From: Dehalobacter sp.
GTDB taxonomy: Bacteria > Bacillota > Desulfitobacteriia > Desulfitobacteriales > Syntrophobotulaceae
Direction: 5' to 3'
NCBI GenBank assembly: GCA_023667845.1
Contig: JAMPIU010000006.1
Coordinates: 1 to 60,131 of the forward strand
Length of the DNA: 60,131 nucleotides
Numbering within the stretch: the stretch's first letter is position 1; each line of letters opens with the position of its first letter. This document shows positions 8,831 to 17,510 of the stretch, in pieces. Below the pieces are notes generated by a model that was not told the origin of the DNA, did not search any database, and was given only the letters and a program-made list of their open reading frames with translations. The position numbers and the translations under genes are program-made.

Positions 8831-8871
8831 CATTCGTATATTTATTTTTTTAATTAATGTCAGTATCTAGC

Positions 8872-9477
8872 TTAAAATGTCCTGGCTTTTTCTTCGGCTT
8901 CCTGCATTCTCTCGGAGAGTTCTCCCTGTGCATCAAATCCGATAACATCAAGATGTTCCGCCGCGATTGTTGTAAAGTCGGTGATGCCCAAAAAACCGAA
9001 AATTGTTCTTAAATACCTGTCACCCATTTCATAAGCACCGCCTGCTCCTTCCGAATAAGCCCCACCCCTGGTTACGATATGAACCGCTTTTTTCCCCTGG
9101 CATAAGCCCACGGGGCCTTGTTCGGTGTAACGAAAGGTAATTCCGGTGACCGTAATATAATCCAGATAACATTTGAGAATGGATGGGAAACTGAGATTCC
9201 ACATTGGAGCAGCGATAATGATTTTGTCACTGGCCTTAAACTCATAAGCATACTTTAAAACAGGATGATTGACGGAACCTGCGTCCTTTGGACCGAAAAC
9301 AGTTTGAAGATCCCCTGCAGACAGCGGCTTGACACCTTCCTGGTAGAGATCGTGGGTAATAATCTCATCATCAGGATTGTATTGCCTGTAGGCGCTGATA
9401 AAACTCCCTGAAAGGCGAAACGTCCTCGACTGCTCGTCCGGCTTGGGATTTGCTTTAATATACAGTACTTTAGCCAC
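8872..9477 (-). CDS. azoR: FMN-dependent NADH-azoreductase / quinone reductase
   Basis: A flavodoxin-fold enzyme that reduces quinones and azo compounds with NADH. The start is GTG 9477 (MAKVLYIKANPKPDEQSRTF), preceded by GGAGG at eight bases. Motifs: FMN-phosphate loop KANPKPDEQSRTFRLS, isoalloxazine region PMWNLSFPSILKCYLDYI, and VTRGGAYSEG. The 201-residue length is standard. It stands alone and is transcribed leftward. In anaerobes such enzymes probably detoxify quinones or electrophiles. Confidence 0.9.
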   Translation of the reverse strand: MAKVLYIKANPKPDEQSRTFRLSGSFISAYRQYNPDDEIITHDLYQEGVKPLSAGDLQTVFGPKDAGSVNHPVLKYAYEFKASDKIIIAAPMWNLSFPSILKCYLDYITVTGITFRYTEQGPVGLCQGKKAVHIVTRGGAYSEGAGGAYEMGDRYLRTIFGFLGITDFTTIAAEHLDVIGFDAQGELSERMQEAEEKARTF

Positions 9478-9564
9478 AATCTTATCCTCCATAATCTTTG
9501 ACATTCTTCAAATAGTTTTCGTCATTTTTAATAAAGCTATGACTGCCATTTCCAACCAAAACAA

Positions 9565-10221
9565 TCATCTTCGCTTTGTCTGCTTTTGCTGAATTTTTCC
9601 CTTCCCCTGGAGTCTTTCCTGCAGTTTCTCCAGCTCCCGGCGTATCTCCGGCTGCAAAGTGTCTTCCAATTTAGGATCTTCCAGATCTCCCATGCTGGCA
9701 AGGCTTTCCACATAGGAATCCCGAAGACCCTGATTGATTTCCACGAGCTGATAATCTTCTTTAACCCCGGCAAGCAGAGCGTCCCTGCTGCTGAGAAAGG
9801 TTTCTGAAGTTTCCCGGACTGATTCTTTTGTTGACTTTGTCCGGACCGGAGCTTTTTGTTTGGCAGCCCGAGTTTCCGTTCTCCGGTGATCTTTCTGCGG
9901 GAGGGCATCCCGGGTCTCTTCGAGAGCAGCCTGAAAATAATTGATTTCTTCCATGAGCTTTGCCGCCCAATCCTTGACTACCTCAGGGCTCCGGGTAACG
10001 ACAAAGGCCTCCTGAACAGATCCACCATTTTTCAGAAGGATCTTACATCCGGTCGGTGTCTCGTATTGATAGGCTGCACCGCGTTCCCTGGTATTGGTTA
10101 CATCAATCACCCCGGGAATAATGTCTGTGATTTCGCGGCGTTTGCTCAAATCCTCCAGCCAGTCCAGGGCACCGGTAATGATGCTGTGTTCCCTTTTAAT
10201 TTTATTGCGGCGAAATTTCAT
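9565..10221 (-). CDS. conserved protein, DUF2103-like N-terminal domain
   Basis: A 218-residue soluble protein. Residues 1-90 (KREHSIITGALDWLEDLSKR, IIPGVIDV, CKILLKNGGSVQEAFVVT) resemble the DUF2103 family of predicted metal-binding proteins; this is recognition by pattern only. Residues 95-218 are charged and helical, rich in K, R, E and Q, and end in a basic tail (QGKGKIQQKQTKRR). That suggests nucleic-acid or surface contact. The ATG has GAGGT seven bases upstream. It lies between a phosphoesterase and azoR, all leftward with small gaps. Function unknown. Confidence 0.7.
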   Translation of the reverse strand: MKFRRNKIKREHSIITGALDWLEDLSKRREITDIIPGVIDVTNTRERGAAYQYETPTGCKILLKNGGSVQEAFVVTRSPEVVKDWAAKLMEEINYFQAALEETRDALPQKDHRRTETRAAKQKAPVRTKSTKESVRETSETFLSSRDALLAGVKEDYQLVEINQGLRDSYVESLASMGDLEDPKLEDTLQPEIRRELEKLQERLQGKGKIQQKQTKRR

Positions 10222-10261
10222 ATGATAACCTCAAACTGCGCGATGGACAGGACAAAAATAA

Positions 10262-10747
10262 TTAAAAAAACAGATGCTGGATATCAAAATTTCCTTTTTC
10301 ACTTAAGTTTAATAAGCCCATCGAAAACTGTGGCTGTCCTCTTCTTTCTGTTGGAGACCCCGGATTGAACAGCAATACCCCTTCATAGACATTTTTATAA
10401 GGTATATGGCTGTGTCCAAAGATAATCATATCTACATCTTCTCCCGAAAAGAAATTGTAAGCCCTTTCCGGGGTATTCTTTCCTGATCCAAGATACCCAT
10501 GCGTAACACCAATCCTTAGAGAACCTAGTTTGGCTATGATTTTCTCCGGCAGCTCTTCCATTAACCAGTCACAGTTTCCTCTGACTGCAATGACCGGTGC
10601 AATCAAATCCAGTTCCTCGATCAGACTCTTCGTCACAACATCTCCTGCATGAATAATTGTATCAACCTCACTTAAAACATTCCAGACAAATGATGGGAGT
10701 TTCCGTCCATAGCGAATATGTGTATCAGAAAGAATGGCAATTTTCAT
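10262..10747 (-). CDS. metallophosphoesterase, YfcE/MJ0936 family
   Basis: A 161-residue calcineurin-like phosphodiesterase. All metal motifs are present: LSDTHI near residue 8, HAGDV near 35, GNCDW near 58, THGYLGSG near 85 and GHSHIPY near 112. Characterised members cleave phosphodiesters (for example bis-pNPP) with Mn or Ni; the cell substrate is unknown. Length is typical. It precedes the DUF2103-like gene by 40 bases in the same direction and may share a transcript. Confidence 0.88.
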   Translation of the reverse strand: MKIAILSDTHIRYGRKLPSFVWNVLSEVDTIIHAGDVVTKSLIEELDLIAPVIAVRGNCDWLMEELPEKIIAKLGSLRIGVTHGYLGSGKNTPERAYNFFSGEDVDMIIFGHSHIPYKNVYEGVLLFNPGSPTERRGQPQFSMGLLNLSEKGNFDIQHLFF

Positions 10748-10897
10748 TTCTTTCCTCCCTTTCTGTCAGACTGCTTCGGATAATGTTCCCATTTGATACT
10801 TTTCGGATTATTTGGTTAATTTCGTATTTCTATAATAGTAATGAATAATTGCTGATTTGCCAATAGCTGTCTACATAATTTTACAGACAATATGTAA

Positions 10898-10923
10898 AAA
10901 TAAACAGAGACATTCATCTCTGT
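10898..10923 (-). terminator. intrinsic terminator after the 10945-11301 gene
   Basis: Stem ACAGAGA / TCTCTGT at 10904-10923 with a six-base loop; leftward it is followed by TTATTTTTAC. It sits 21 bases past the stop at 10945. Confidence 0.75.
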
Positions 10924-10944
10924 TCTCTTTATTGTTATAGAAGG

Positions 10945-11301
10945 TTATAGATACTGACATTGACATTTTAAAGTTTTGCGAATTTCATTGGCAACCCTCC
11001 AGGTTTCCTGCAGATGAGGAGTAAGTAGCTCTATCTTGCCGCTGAATCGGTCTACAATCAGATCGGGCCTCGGATCATCGTTAAGGTCTTTATTGGAATG
11101 GCGGATATCTATCGCGATTTTATTGTCGTCAAACACAGGCGGAACAAAATAATTGAGTACTTCTTCTGTCGCATCTATTAGATCAGCCACTTGATCATCC
11201 GAATAACCTTCCCGTAAAAGAATCTCTTTAACCTGAGGCAAAGAATGATCTAAAGTAAGCAACATCTGCGCCCTTCTGACCATTTCAGGATCTATATTCA
11301 T
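10945..11301 (-). CDS. uncharacterised small protein
   Basis: A 118-residue protein that I do not recognise. I start it at ATG 11301 (MNIDPEMVRRAQMLLTLDHS), which has AGAGGTGG before it. The first half is helical and contains a region like a UBA or regulator helix bundle (LPQVKEILLREGYSDDQVADLIDATEEVL); the second has RPDLIVDRFSGKIELLTPHL. It ends with CQCQYL, two cysteines close to the C-terminus. It is a single gene with its own terminator. Confidence 0.6.
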   Translation of the reverse strand: MNIDPEMVRRAQMLLTLDHSLPQVKEILLREGYSDDQVADLIDATEEVLNYFVPPVFDDNKIAIDIRHSNKDLNDDPRPDLIVDRFSGKIELLTPHLQETWRVANEIRKTLKCQCQYL

Positions 11302-11447
11302 TCTGCCACCTCTTTTCATTAGCTGCTTATCAACATTTTTCCCTGTAAGACGGAACAAATACTACTATATTTTTTACTGACTTGGTGTTCTTGCCCAACA
11401 ACAAATCTTTATTTTAATATATGTGCCAATTTAGTGGAGGTTAGAGT

Positions 11448-11891
11448 ATGTTAAAATTTTTTTCGCTGCCTGCTGTTCTGGCAGCAATCTCCGGGGCTGC
11501 AATGGCTGTGCAGGGAACACTGAATTCACAGCTGACGCAAAAAACTTCTTTGCTTTCTTCGACGCTGATCGTACACATCATTGGCAGTTTGATCGCCCTT
11601 CTGGCCGTATTGGCTTGGAAAGTACCTATGTTTGGGCATAAATGGCTGCAAATCCCCTGGTATCTCTATTTGGGAGGAGCATTGAGTGTCGGAATCGTTG
11701 CTTTAGTCGCTATAACGATATCCAGAATCGGCGTATGCAATGCCACGACGGCCATCATCCTTGGACAAGTCGGCCTTGCAGTCATTATTGACCACTTTGG
11801 GCTTTTTGGGGTCCAAAGAATAAGCTGGAATCCGTGGCAGTTGCTGGGTCTTGCACTTTTTGTAGGTGGAGCAAAGCTGCTGTTTAAATAA
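11448..11891 (+). CDS. small DMT-type membrane protein (YdcZ/DUF606 family)
   Basis: A 147-residue integral membrane protein with five hydrophobic segments. The N-terminal AISGAAMAVQGTLNSQLTQK and the central GGALSVGIVALVAITISRIG are characteristic of the YdcZ/DUF606 half-size members of the drug/metabolite transporter superfamily, which often work as pairs. The substrate is unknown. The ATG is preceded by GTGGAGG. It ends three bases before the convergent stop of the next gene, and I see no separate terminator. Confidence 0.82.
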   Translation: MLKFFSLPAVLAAISGAAMAVQGTLNSQLTQKTSLLSSTLIVHIIGSLIALLAVLAWKVPMFGHKWLQIPWYLYLGGALSVGIVALVAITISRIGVCNATTAIILGQVGLAVIIDHFGLFGVQRISWNPWQLLGLALFVGGAKLLFK

Positions 11892-11894
11892 ATA

Positions 11895-12407
11895 CTATAT
11901 TTTTCCGGAACGGTTATTGATCATATTTAAATTCAAGAGGATATTATATACTTCTTCCGTGACCATGTATTTGTGAATATTGCCATTTGCGGAAAGCAGC
12001 AATATTTTTGTTGCTTCCCCTTTCCGATCTCCATCAATCAGCCTTATAATGTACGCATAGCTCTCTGCCGACAAAGAAAGTTGCTTAAACTCGTTGTCAC
12101 CGACAAACAGCGCCCAGTATCCGTCTGAGATTTCACTGTCCCCAGTGTAGATGGAATTATAGACACTTGTTGTATCCGTCTCATCCCCTGTTGTGGTATC
12201 CTTAACCTCGCTTGAGGTTGGCAGCGTAATTTCGCCTATTTCTCCCGTATTTGCAGTTGCGGAGGTTAGCTGATCGTAAACATTATGAAAAAAATCCGGG
12301 AATAGCAAATATCCGACAATACCGACGATGAATATCCATAATGCAAGCACTTTAATATCGCCCCAGATATCATTTTGAGGAGGACGTCCCCAGGCGTTGC
12401 TGCGCAT
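11895..12407 (-). CDS. single-pass membrane protein of unknown function
   Basis: A 170-residue protein with one transmembrane segment at about residues 19-40 (IKVLALWIFIVGIVGYLLFP), a Thr/Asp/Glu-rich linker (about 50-85) and a compact C-terminal domain (YWALFVGDNEFKQLSLSA, KYMVTEEVYNILLNL). The topology suggests an extracellular linker and domain anchored by the N-terminus. I do not recognise the family. It is divergent from uvrC and convergent with the DMT gene. Confidence 0.6.
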   Translation of the reverse strand: MRSNAWGRPPQNDIWGDIKVLALWIFIVGIVGYLLFPDFFHNVYDQLTSATANTGEIGEITLPTSSEVKDTTTGDETDTTSVYNSIYTGDSEISDGYWALFVGDNEFKQLSLSAESYAYIIRLIDGDRKGEATKILLLSANGNIHKYMVTEEVYNILLNLNMINNRSGKI

Positions 12408-12505
12408 AATACCACCCCAAGAAAATATACGTCCATTTATTGGAGAATATGACGTTGCATCTTTTAAATATTCCCCCTACAATTTAACTGAGGTGAAAAA
12501 TTTTG

Positions 12506-14263
12506 ATGGATTTGTTGCAAAAGAAACTGAAATTGCTGCCGGATAATCCTGGCGTTTATTTGATGAAAAATGCTGCCGATAAGATTATTTATGTTGGCAA
12601 AGCCAAGGTGCTGAAAAACCGGGTAAGGTCTTATTTTACAGGGTCCCATGATCAGAAGACCCAAAAACTTGTCAGTGAAATTACCGACTTTGAATATATC
12701 CTGACATCTTCTGAGGTTGAGGCTCTCCTGCTCGAATGCAACCTCATCAAAAAACACGACCCGTACTATAACATTATGCTGAAGGATGATAAATCTTATC
12801 CGTATATATTAATAACATCCGAAAAACACCCCCGGATTATTGTCACCCGTAAAGTTTCCAAAAAAGCCGGCAAATATTTTGGTCCCTATCCCAATGCAAC
12901 AGCGGCCAGAGAAACTGCCCGCCTGCTGAACCGGCTGCTTCCTTTCCGCAAATGCAGTCAGATCCCTACCAAATCCTGTCTTTATTATCATATTGGACAA
13001 TGCCTCGGTCCGTGTATCCATCCTATTGAGCCTGAACAATATCAGGAAGTCCTCGATAAAGCCACCATGTTCCTCCGCGGCAATCAAAAAAGCATCATCA
13101 ACTGGCTGGAAGGAAAAATGACCAAAGCCGCCGAAGCGCTGCAGTTTGAGGCAGCCAGAGAATACCGGGATCTGATTCAAGACCTGAAAACCATCAGTGA
13201 AAAACAAAATATTACGCTAAGTGATTTGCGAAACCGCGATATCGTGGCCTACGCGTTTAATGAGGAGCTAATGAATATTCAGGTCTTCTGTTTTCGTCAG
13301 GGTAAACTGGTTACCCGGGACAGTTTCTTCTTTGCCTACTACGATGAACCGGAAGAATCATTTCTTTCATTTCTGATCCAGTACTATACGGACGAGATGG
13401 TCATTCCGGATGAGATTTGTATTCCTGAAATCCAATTGACCGCAGTCATGGACATCCTTCCTCTGACCATACCCAAAAAAGGTAAAACCAAACAACTTCT
13501 GGCAATGGCCGCCTCCAATGCTGAGGCTGCTCTGAAAGAAAAAATGGACCTGGAAAAAGACAAAAATGAAGAGATTCGGAAAACGATGGCAGGATTATGT
13601 GAACTTCTCGGAATCGCTCAGGCCGATACGATTGAAGCCTTCGATATTTCAGGACTGTTCGGCAGCAATATTGTCGGGGGTATGGTTCAGTTTAAAGCCG
13701 GAAAACCCTTTCGGGCAAACTACCGCAAATTTAATATTGCTCCGCTCGCGAACAACAATGATGATACTGCCTACCTCAAGCATATTATCGGGCGCCGTTA
13801 TTCCCGTCTGCAGAGAGAGGAATCCGCAATGCCGGATCTGATTCTGGTTGATGGCGGAAAAGGACAAGTCAAAGCCGCGCTTGATGCTCTGAAGGAGCTC
13901 CGCTTAACCATTCCGGTTGCCGGTATGGTTAAAAACGACCGGCACGAAACGCGCAGTCTGATCAATCAAGCAGGCCGTGAGCTTTCTATTGACACCAGAG
14001 TCGAGGTGTTTTATCTGATCCAGCGAATCCAGGACGAAGTGCACCGTTTTGCGATCACTTTCCACAGGCAGCAGCGGATTAAAAACATGACCGCATCGGA
14101 GCTGGATGGTATCCCCGGAATCGGGCCAAAACGAAAAAGAATGCTCCTCAGAGCTTTTGATTCTTTGGATGCGATCAAAAATGCTGCACCCGAAGAATTT
14201 ATCAAGTCCGGTTTGTCGGCAGTGGCCGCCCAAGAAGTCTATAACCACTTTCACCACACGTAA
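12506..14263 (+). CDS. uvrC: excinuclease ABC subunit C
   Basis: Makes both incisions in nucleotide excision repair after UvrA/UvrB find damage. The N-terminal GIY-YIG nuclease domain is clear (PGVYLMKNAADKIIYVGKAK), followed by the UvrB-binding UVR motif (residues near 205-235), the RNase H-like C-terminal nuclease (EAFDISGLFGSNIVGGMVQF, LILVDGGKGQVKAAL, RDEVHRFA region) and two helix-hairpin-helix motifs (LDGIPGIGPKRKRMLL). The ATG at 12506 is nine bases from GAGGTGA; a TTG directly before it is an alternative. The length of about 585 is slightly short but complete. Confidence 0.97.
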   Translation: MDLLQKKLKLLPDNPGVYLMKNAADKIIYVGKAKVLKNRVRSYFTGSHDQKTQKLVSEITDFEYILTSSEVEALLLECNLIKKHDPYYNIMLKDDKSYPYILITSEKHPRIIVTRKVSKKAGKYFGPYPNATAARETARLLNRLLPFRKCSQIPTKSCLYYHIGQCLGPCIHPIEPEQYQEVLDKATMFLRGNQKSIINWLEGKMTKAAEALQFEAAREYRDLIQDLKTISEKQNITLSDLRNRDIVAYAFNEELMNIQVFCFRQGKLVTRDSFFFAYYDEPEESFLSFLIQYYTDEMVIPDEICIPEIQLTAVMDILPLTIPKKGKTKQLLAMAASNAEAALKEKMDLEKDKNEEIRKTMAGLCELLGIAQADTIEAFDISGLFGSNIVGGMVQFKAGKPFRANYRKFNIAPLANNNDDTAYLKHIIGRRYSRLQREESAMPDLILVDGGKGQVKAALDALKELRLTIPVAGMVKNDRHETRSLINQAGRELSIDTRVEVFYLIQRIQDEVHRFAITFHRQQRIKNMTASELDGIPGIGPKRKRMLLRAFDSLDAIKNAAPEEFIKSGLSAVAAQEVYNHFHHT

Positions 14264-14381
14264 AAACAGGTATGATATTATTTTATATCTTGTTAAAGAT
14301 TTCTTTGATGTTTGTTTGATTTTTCTTCCTGCCTTGACAAGACAGTCAAACACGTATATCCTAGAAAATGGATTAATGACT

Positions 14382-14421
14382 CACAAAAACGCGAAAATAT
14401 AATATATTTTCGTTTTTTGTG
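14382..14421 (+). terminator. intrinsic terminator between uvrC and the M23 gene
   Basis: A long AT-rich hairpin: CGAAAATAT at 14392-14400 pairs with ATATTTTCG at 14404-14412, extended by an A-rich and T-rich outer stem, with TTTTTT after the GC step. It lies about 120 bases after the uvrC stop and 20 bases before the next start. Confidence 0.7.
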
Positions 14422-14441
14422 TCTTATTCAGGAGTGATATT

Positions 14442-15335
14442 TTGAAGCACAAATACTCAATTATTATTATCCACCCTGACCACGGCAAAGCACCCCGGCA
14501 GATTCAGTTTTCAGTCAAAGCGAAAAAAATGATTGTAACCAGCTCAGCTGCACTGGGTATCTTTTTTACGGGACTTTTTGCTTATGACATTTACCAGGCT
14601 CATTACATCAATGTTTATCAGCAAAAAATTGCCTATGTCGATAAGCTTGAAGATCAGTTGCAGGCCAAGGATCTGGAAATCGCGAGATTAAATGAAAAGA
14701 CATCCGAAATCAATCAGAACTTGTTAACCATCTCCTCACTGGAATCTAAAATTGCTGGCATTCTTAAAATCCAGCAAAAAAGTACGACGGAAGTCAGCCG
14801 CGGCAGTTACTCCGTACAGTCATATTCCGAGCCGGAAAGCCTTGATCAGGCTTCAAATCTGCTCAATTCTCATGTGGAAACCCTGCAGGAGTATTATGAT
14901 GCTTCCGTAGAATACAAAGACAAGCTGAACCGGACACCGAATATTCTTCCGGTCAATGGCCCGATCTCCTCACCTTTTGGCTATCGCCGTAATCCTTTTG
15001 GCGGCTGGAGCAGTGAATTTCATTCCGGTATTGATATTGCCTGCGATTATGGCACACCTGTCCAGGCGGTTGCTGCCGGGACCGTCACTTATGCAGGCTA
15101 TGACGGTTACTGGGGACGAAGGGTGCAAATTGACCACGGCTATGGCGTTGTAACGTTTTATGCCCATAATTCCAAACTGACAGTCAAAGTCGGAGACACA
15201 GTTCAGAAAGGCGAGATTGTCGCGTACAGCGGAAATTCCGGCCGGAGCACCGGCAGCCACCTTCACTACCAGGCCTATGTTGACGGCGAACTCGTTGATC
15301 CGACAGTCTTTACTACCTATACCGAAGCGCAATAA
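14442..15335 (+). CDS. membrane-anchored LytM/M23 family endopeptidase
   Basis: A cell-wall peptidase or peptidase regulator of 297 residues. It starts at TTG 14442 with AGGAGTGAT upstream. One transmembrane segment (about residues 28-45), a coiled coil (about 55-115, with repeated Q/K/E/L heptads) and the C-terminal LytM domain (about 165-290) follow. Zinc ligands are present: H and D in FHSGIDIACDYG and the HLH of GSHLHYQAY. It is probably active. It lies 17 bases before a bactofilin gene, the same pair used in cell-shape and wall remodelling in other bacteria. Confidence 0.93.
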   Translation: MKHKYSIIIIHPDHGKAPRQIQFSVKAKKMIVTSSAALGIFFTGLFAYDIYQAHYINVYQQKIAYVDKLEDQLQAKDLEIARLNEKTSEINQNLLTISSLESKIAGILKIQQKSTTEVSRGSYSVQSYSEPESLDQASNLLNSHVETLQEYYDASVEYKDKLNRTPNILPVNGPISSPFGYRRNPFGGWSSEFHSGIDIACDYGTPVQAVAAGTVTYAGYDGYWGRRVQIDHGYGVVTFYAHNSKLTVKVGDTVQKGEIVAYSGNSGRSTGSHLHYQAYVDGELVDPTVFTTYTEAQ

Positions 15336-15352
15336 AAAAGGAGCGGCTAAGA

Positions 15353-15796
15353 ATGTTTAGTAAAAAAGAAAACGACACAAATCCGATTATCCGCAATATC
15401 AGCACGAACACAACGATTACATACATTGCCGAAGACTGTGAACTCAAGGGGTCTTTGGTATCGAGCGGCAATATTCGGATAGACGGCAAGCTCGAAGGCA
15501 CTGTTGAAGTCGGTGGCGACTTAATCATCGGTCAGTCTGCCTCAGTAAAAGCCAATATTTCTGCTGCTACAGCAACGATTACGGGTGTTGTCTGCGGGAA
15601 CATTAAGGTCGAAGACCTGTTGGAATTAAGCCCTACCTCCCGCCTCTACGGGGACATCACCGCCAAACAGCTTAAAATCGACCAGGGCGCCATCTTTGTC
15701 GGTACAAGTACAACGATCGACGCCGATAATTCAGATCATCCAGATGTCTCTTCCAGCGAAAAGAAGAAAAATCCTAAGGGAAAAGAGGTAGAATAA
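15353..15796 (+). CDS. bactofilin
   Basis: A polymer-forming cytoskeletal protein of 147 residues. The central right-handed beta-helix repeats are visible as hydrophobic steps (ITYIAEDCELKGSLVSSG, IRIDGKLEGTVEVGGDLII, SVKANISAATATITG, NIKVEDLLELSPTSRLYGDI). Both ends are disordered and charged, as usual. Bactofilins commonly recruit M23 peptidases to defined wall sites, and the M23 gene lies 17 bases upstream, so the two likely form one operon and one function. GGAG precedes the ATG. Confidence 0.93.
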   Translation: MFSKKENDTNPIIRNISTNTTITYIAEDCELKGSLVSSGNIRIDGKLEGTVEVGGDLIIGQSASVKANISAATATITGVVCGNIKVEDLLELSPTSRLYGDITAKQLKIDQGAIFVGTSTTIDADNSDHPDVSSSEKKKNPKGKEVE

Positions 15797-15978
15797 AAAA
15801 AAGAGTCCCAATCATAAAAGGAATGTTTCAGGTATGTTTTAACATTAGCCCAGCGATACTCCTTTTTTCCTTGTCTTGACTCCCTCTTGCTCCTCTTTAT
15901 TGAATATTTACGTGTTATTTACTTAAGCCATTGACAAACACTTGCTCAGACAGCATCGTATGGTTAAATTCTAATCAC

Positions 15979-16018
15979 AAAAAAATAATACATCTCACTT
16001 TGAGATGTATATTTTTTT
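15979..16018. terminator. bidirectional intrinsic terminator
   Basis: Perfect 10-bp stem ATACATCTCA / TGAGATGTAT (15988-15997 and 16001-16010) with a three-base loop, seven A on one side and seven T on the other. Leftward it would end the noncoding RNA that starts near 16640; rightward it could serve as a backup for the bactofilin operon. Confidence 0.85.
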
Positions 16019-16640
16019 ACGAACCACTTATTGGCTGTAAGTCCCTTGGATTGTAGGATATGGAGAAGTAAATGTTGCGGCATAGGTCAAGTAGGTTTTC
16101 CCACCAGGATCCCTTTGGTTTCCTGCAAGGGCGGTTTCCCCTTCCCCCTGGTCTGAAATGTTGCCATTTTTCAGAACTTGATCGCCACTTAGTCCGCACT
16201 TCAATCCTTCCCGATAAAACGCTCTAGAAGTTTTCCTTAACACTCCCGGTCACCCTAGCCTCTTTTGCAGAAAAGAATTTCCGGCAGGTATAACGGATGT
16301 TTGCCAACACCAGTTAACCAATCATCGCCTTTCCAACTTTTCCACCTCAAGGCAGGCTACACTGCACTAAGTTCCTTCCTAATGCAGGTTCATCCCCAAG
16401 CCGTAGCTATATTTCAAACCACGTACCTGGGCCTCCACGGATAAAGGGTAGCGCCCACATGCCATTGCGGATCCCCCTCTGTCCTTAACTCCCAGCAGCA
16501 GCCCACGACTGGGCGTCCCAAGCCACCACCAGGAACTTCATCGGTATGCCCTTAGCGGATTCTTAGGCCCGCCCTCGAATGACCGTTTCATGCACTAGAA
16601 TAACGCTCCATGATCCAAAGGAACCTTACCCATCTGAAAC
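15979..16640 (-). ncRNA. large structured noncoding RNA, candidate OLE RNA
   Basis: About 650 nt with no convincing coding frame, running leftward and ending in the strong terminator at 15979-16018. Composition is GC-richer than the flanking AT-rich DNA and local hairpins abound, for example GCCCA-CGAC-TGGGC at 16501-16514. Leftward it reads through ATCCGCTAAGGGC, GATGAAGTTCCTGG and CGGCTTGGGGATGAACC. Size, stand-alone position, and an anaerobic Firmicute host fit OLE (ornate large extremophilic) RNA, about 610 nt. It lacks the GAGGAAAGUCC core of RNase P and the CCA end of tmRNA. The identification rests on memory of the family and size, not on an alignment. No OapA-like gene is in the window. 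Confidence 0.65.
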
Positions 16641-16675
16641 TAAAATATAATTCGTTTTCACTAGTTTATTTCTAT

Positions 16676-16725
16676 TAGCTTCCACATCATTTTATACATA
16701 TAGCTTCCATATCATTTTATACATA
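16676..16725. repeat. tandem 25-bp direct repeat upstream of the noncoding RNA
   Basis: Two head-to-tail 25-bp units (16676-16700 and 16701-16725) identical at 24 of 25 positions, each containing CATTTTATACATA (plus strand). They lie just upstream of the inferred start of the leftward RNA, where a promoter or operator would be. The rest of the 240 bases between the RNA and acuA is AT-rich without a recognisable gene. Confidence 0.8.
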
Positions 16726-16883
16726 ATCCGTATTCTTTGCAAAAGCCGGATGTACTATAAAGCGAATTCATATCGCAGATAACTGAACGTTCGTCGATTA
16801 AAGGATCATCTATTTCCGTCAGTTGATTATTTTTGGCTAAATTCGGCCAAAACAGTCTATATTGACGACCAAAAATCATACCA

Positions 16884-17510
16884 TTATTTGCCGTTCAAAA
16901 ATAAAAGCCGATCAAAATTATATATCATTTTTTTTGTGATATTTTTCCCATAGCGAACCATCAGCATATTGGCTGGATGAGATGTGATTTCCTCATCGTC
17001 CGTTTCTTTAATACGCAGATCCGTATGCGCCATCAGGCGGCGCATCATTTCCCTGTATTCCCAAATCGGCAGGTTTGTTCCATCCAAATCCCAGTGCCAG
17101 TAATATTCTGTTGCAATCACAATATAGTCTTCCATTTTTTCGTCACCGAAAGCAGCTTCCAGCATCCTGCGGGCTACCCCATAATTGCGGTAGCGCGGAG
17201 ACACTTCAATCGCTCCGAGCTCCAGAACCTTGTCTTGTCCGGATGACCACCGTTCAAATTCATCCGGCGGATGAAACGTAATATAGCCGACCAGCTCCCC
17301 CTTGATTTGGGCTGAGACGACTTTTCCCTGTGGAAGACAGCTGATCTCAATAATGGCTTTTTTTTGTTTGGCAGCCGGACGGAAAGCTTTTAATTGCTGG
17401 TCAATTTCAAGCTTTTCCAAGATATCCGGGGGTGTCACCCCGGATATCAGCAGCTCCCCTTTCGAAGTCTGGATCGTACGGGTAATGTTGGTCCATTCCT
17501 CTTTATTCAT
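16884..17510 (-). CDS. acuA: GNAT protein acetyltransferase AcuA
   Basis: Acetylates and inactivates acetyl-CoA synthetase on its active-site lysine in Bacillus subtilis. This 208-residue protein follows AcuA closely along its length: TSKGELLISG, AFRPAAKQKKAIIEI, LELGAIEVSPRYRNYGVARR (acetyl-CoA-binding motif A), MEDYIVIATEYYWHWDLDGT and SHPANMLMVRYGKN. It overlaps the ahcY stop region by eight bases, so it is translationally coupled to ahcY. No acuB or acuC deacetylase gene is beside it. Its likely target, acs, is 6 kb away at 23100-25031. Confidence 0.92.
   Translation of the reverse strand: MNKEEWTNITRTIQTSKGELLISGVTPPDILEKLEIDQQLKAFRPAAKQKKAIIEISCLPQGKVVSAQIKGELVGYITFHPPDEFERWSSGQDKVLELGAIEVSPRYRNYGVARRMLEAAFGDEKMEDYIVIATEYYWHWDLDGTNLPIWEYREMMRRLMAHTDLRIKETDDEEITSHPANMLMVRYGKNITKKMIYNFDRLLFLNGK

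Noticed and set aside
15800..15890. Relationship of a GCGATACTCCTT stretch near 15865 to the element end near 35491
   Set aside because: Only about 11 bases match, with no similarity beyond, so it is more likely chance.
16017..16243. Two leftward ORFs of 60-71 codons
   Set aside because: Both lie inside the structured RNA block, lack ribosome binding sites, and have low-complexity, non-protein-like composition.
15979..16640. RNase P RNA, tmRNA or group II intron as identity of the noncoding block
   Set aside because: No GAGGAAAGUCC/ACAGAA cores of RNase P, no tag ORF or CCA end of tmRNA, and no domain V or reverse transcriptase of a group II intron.
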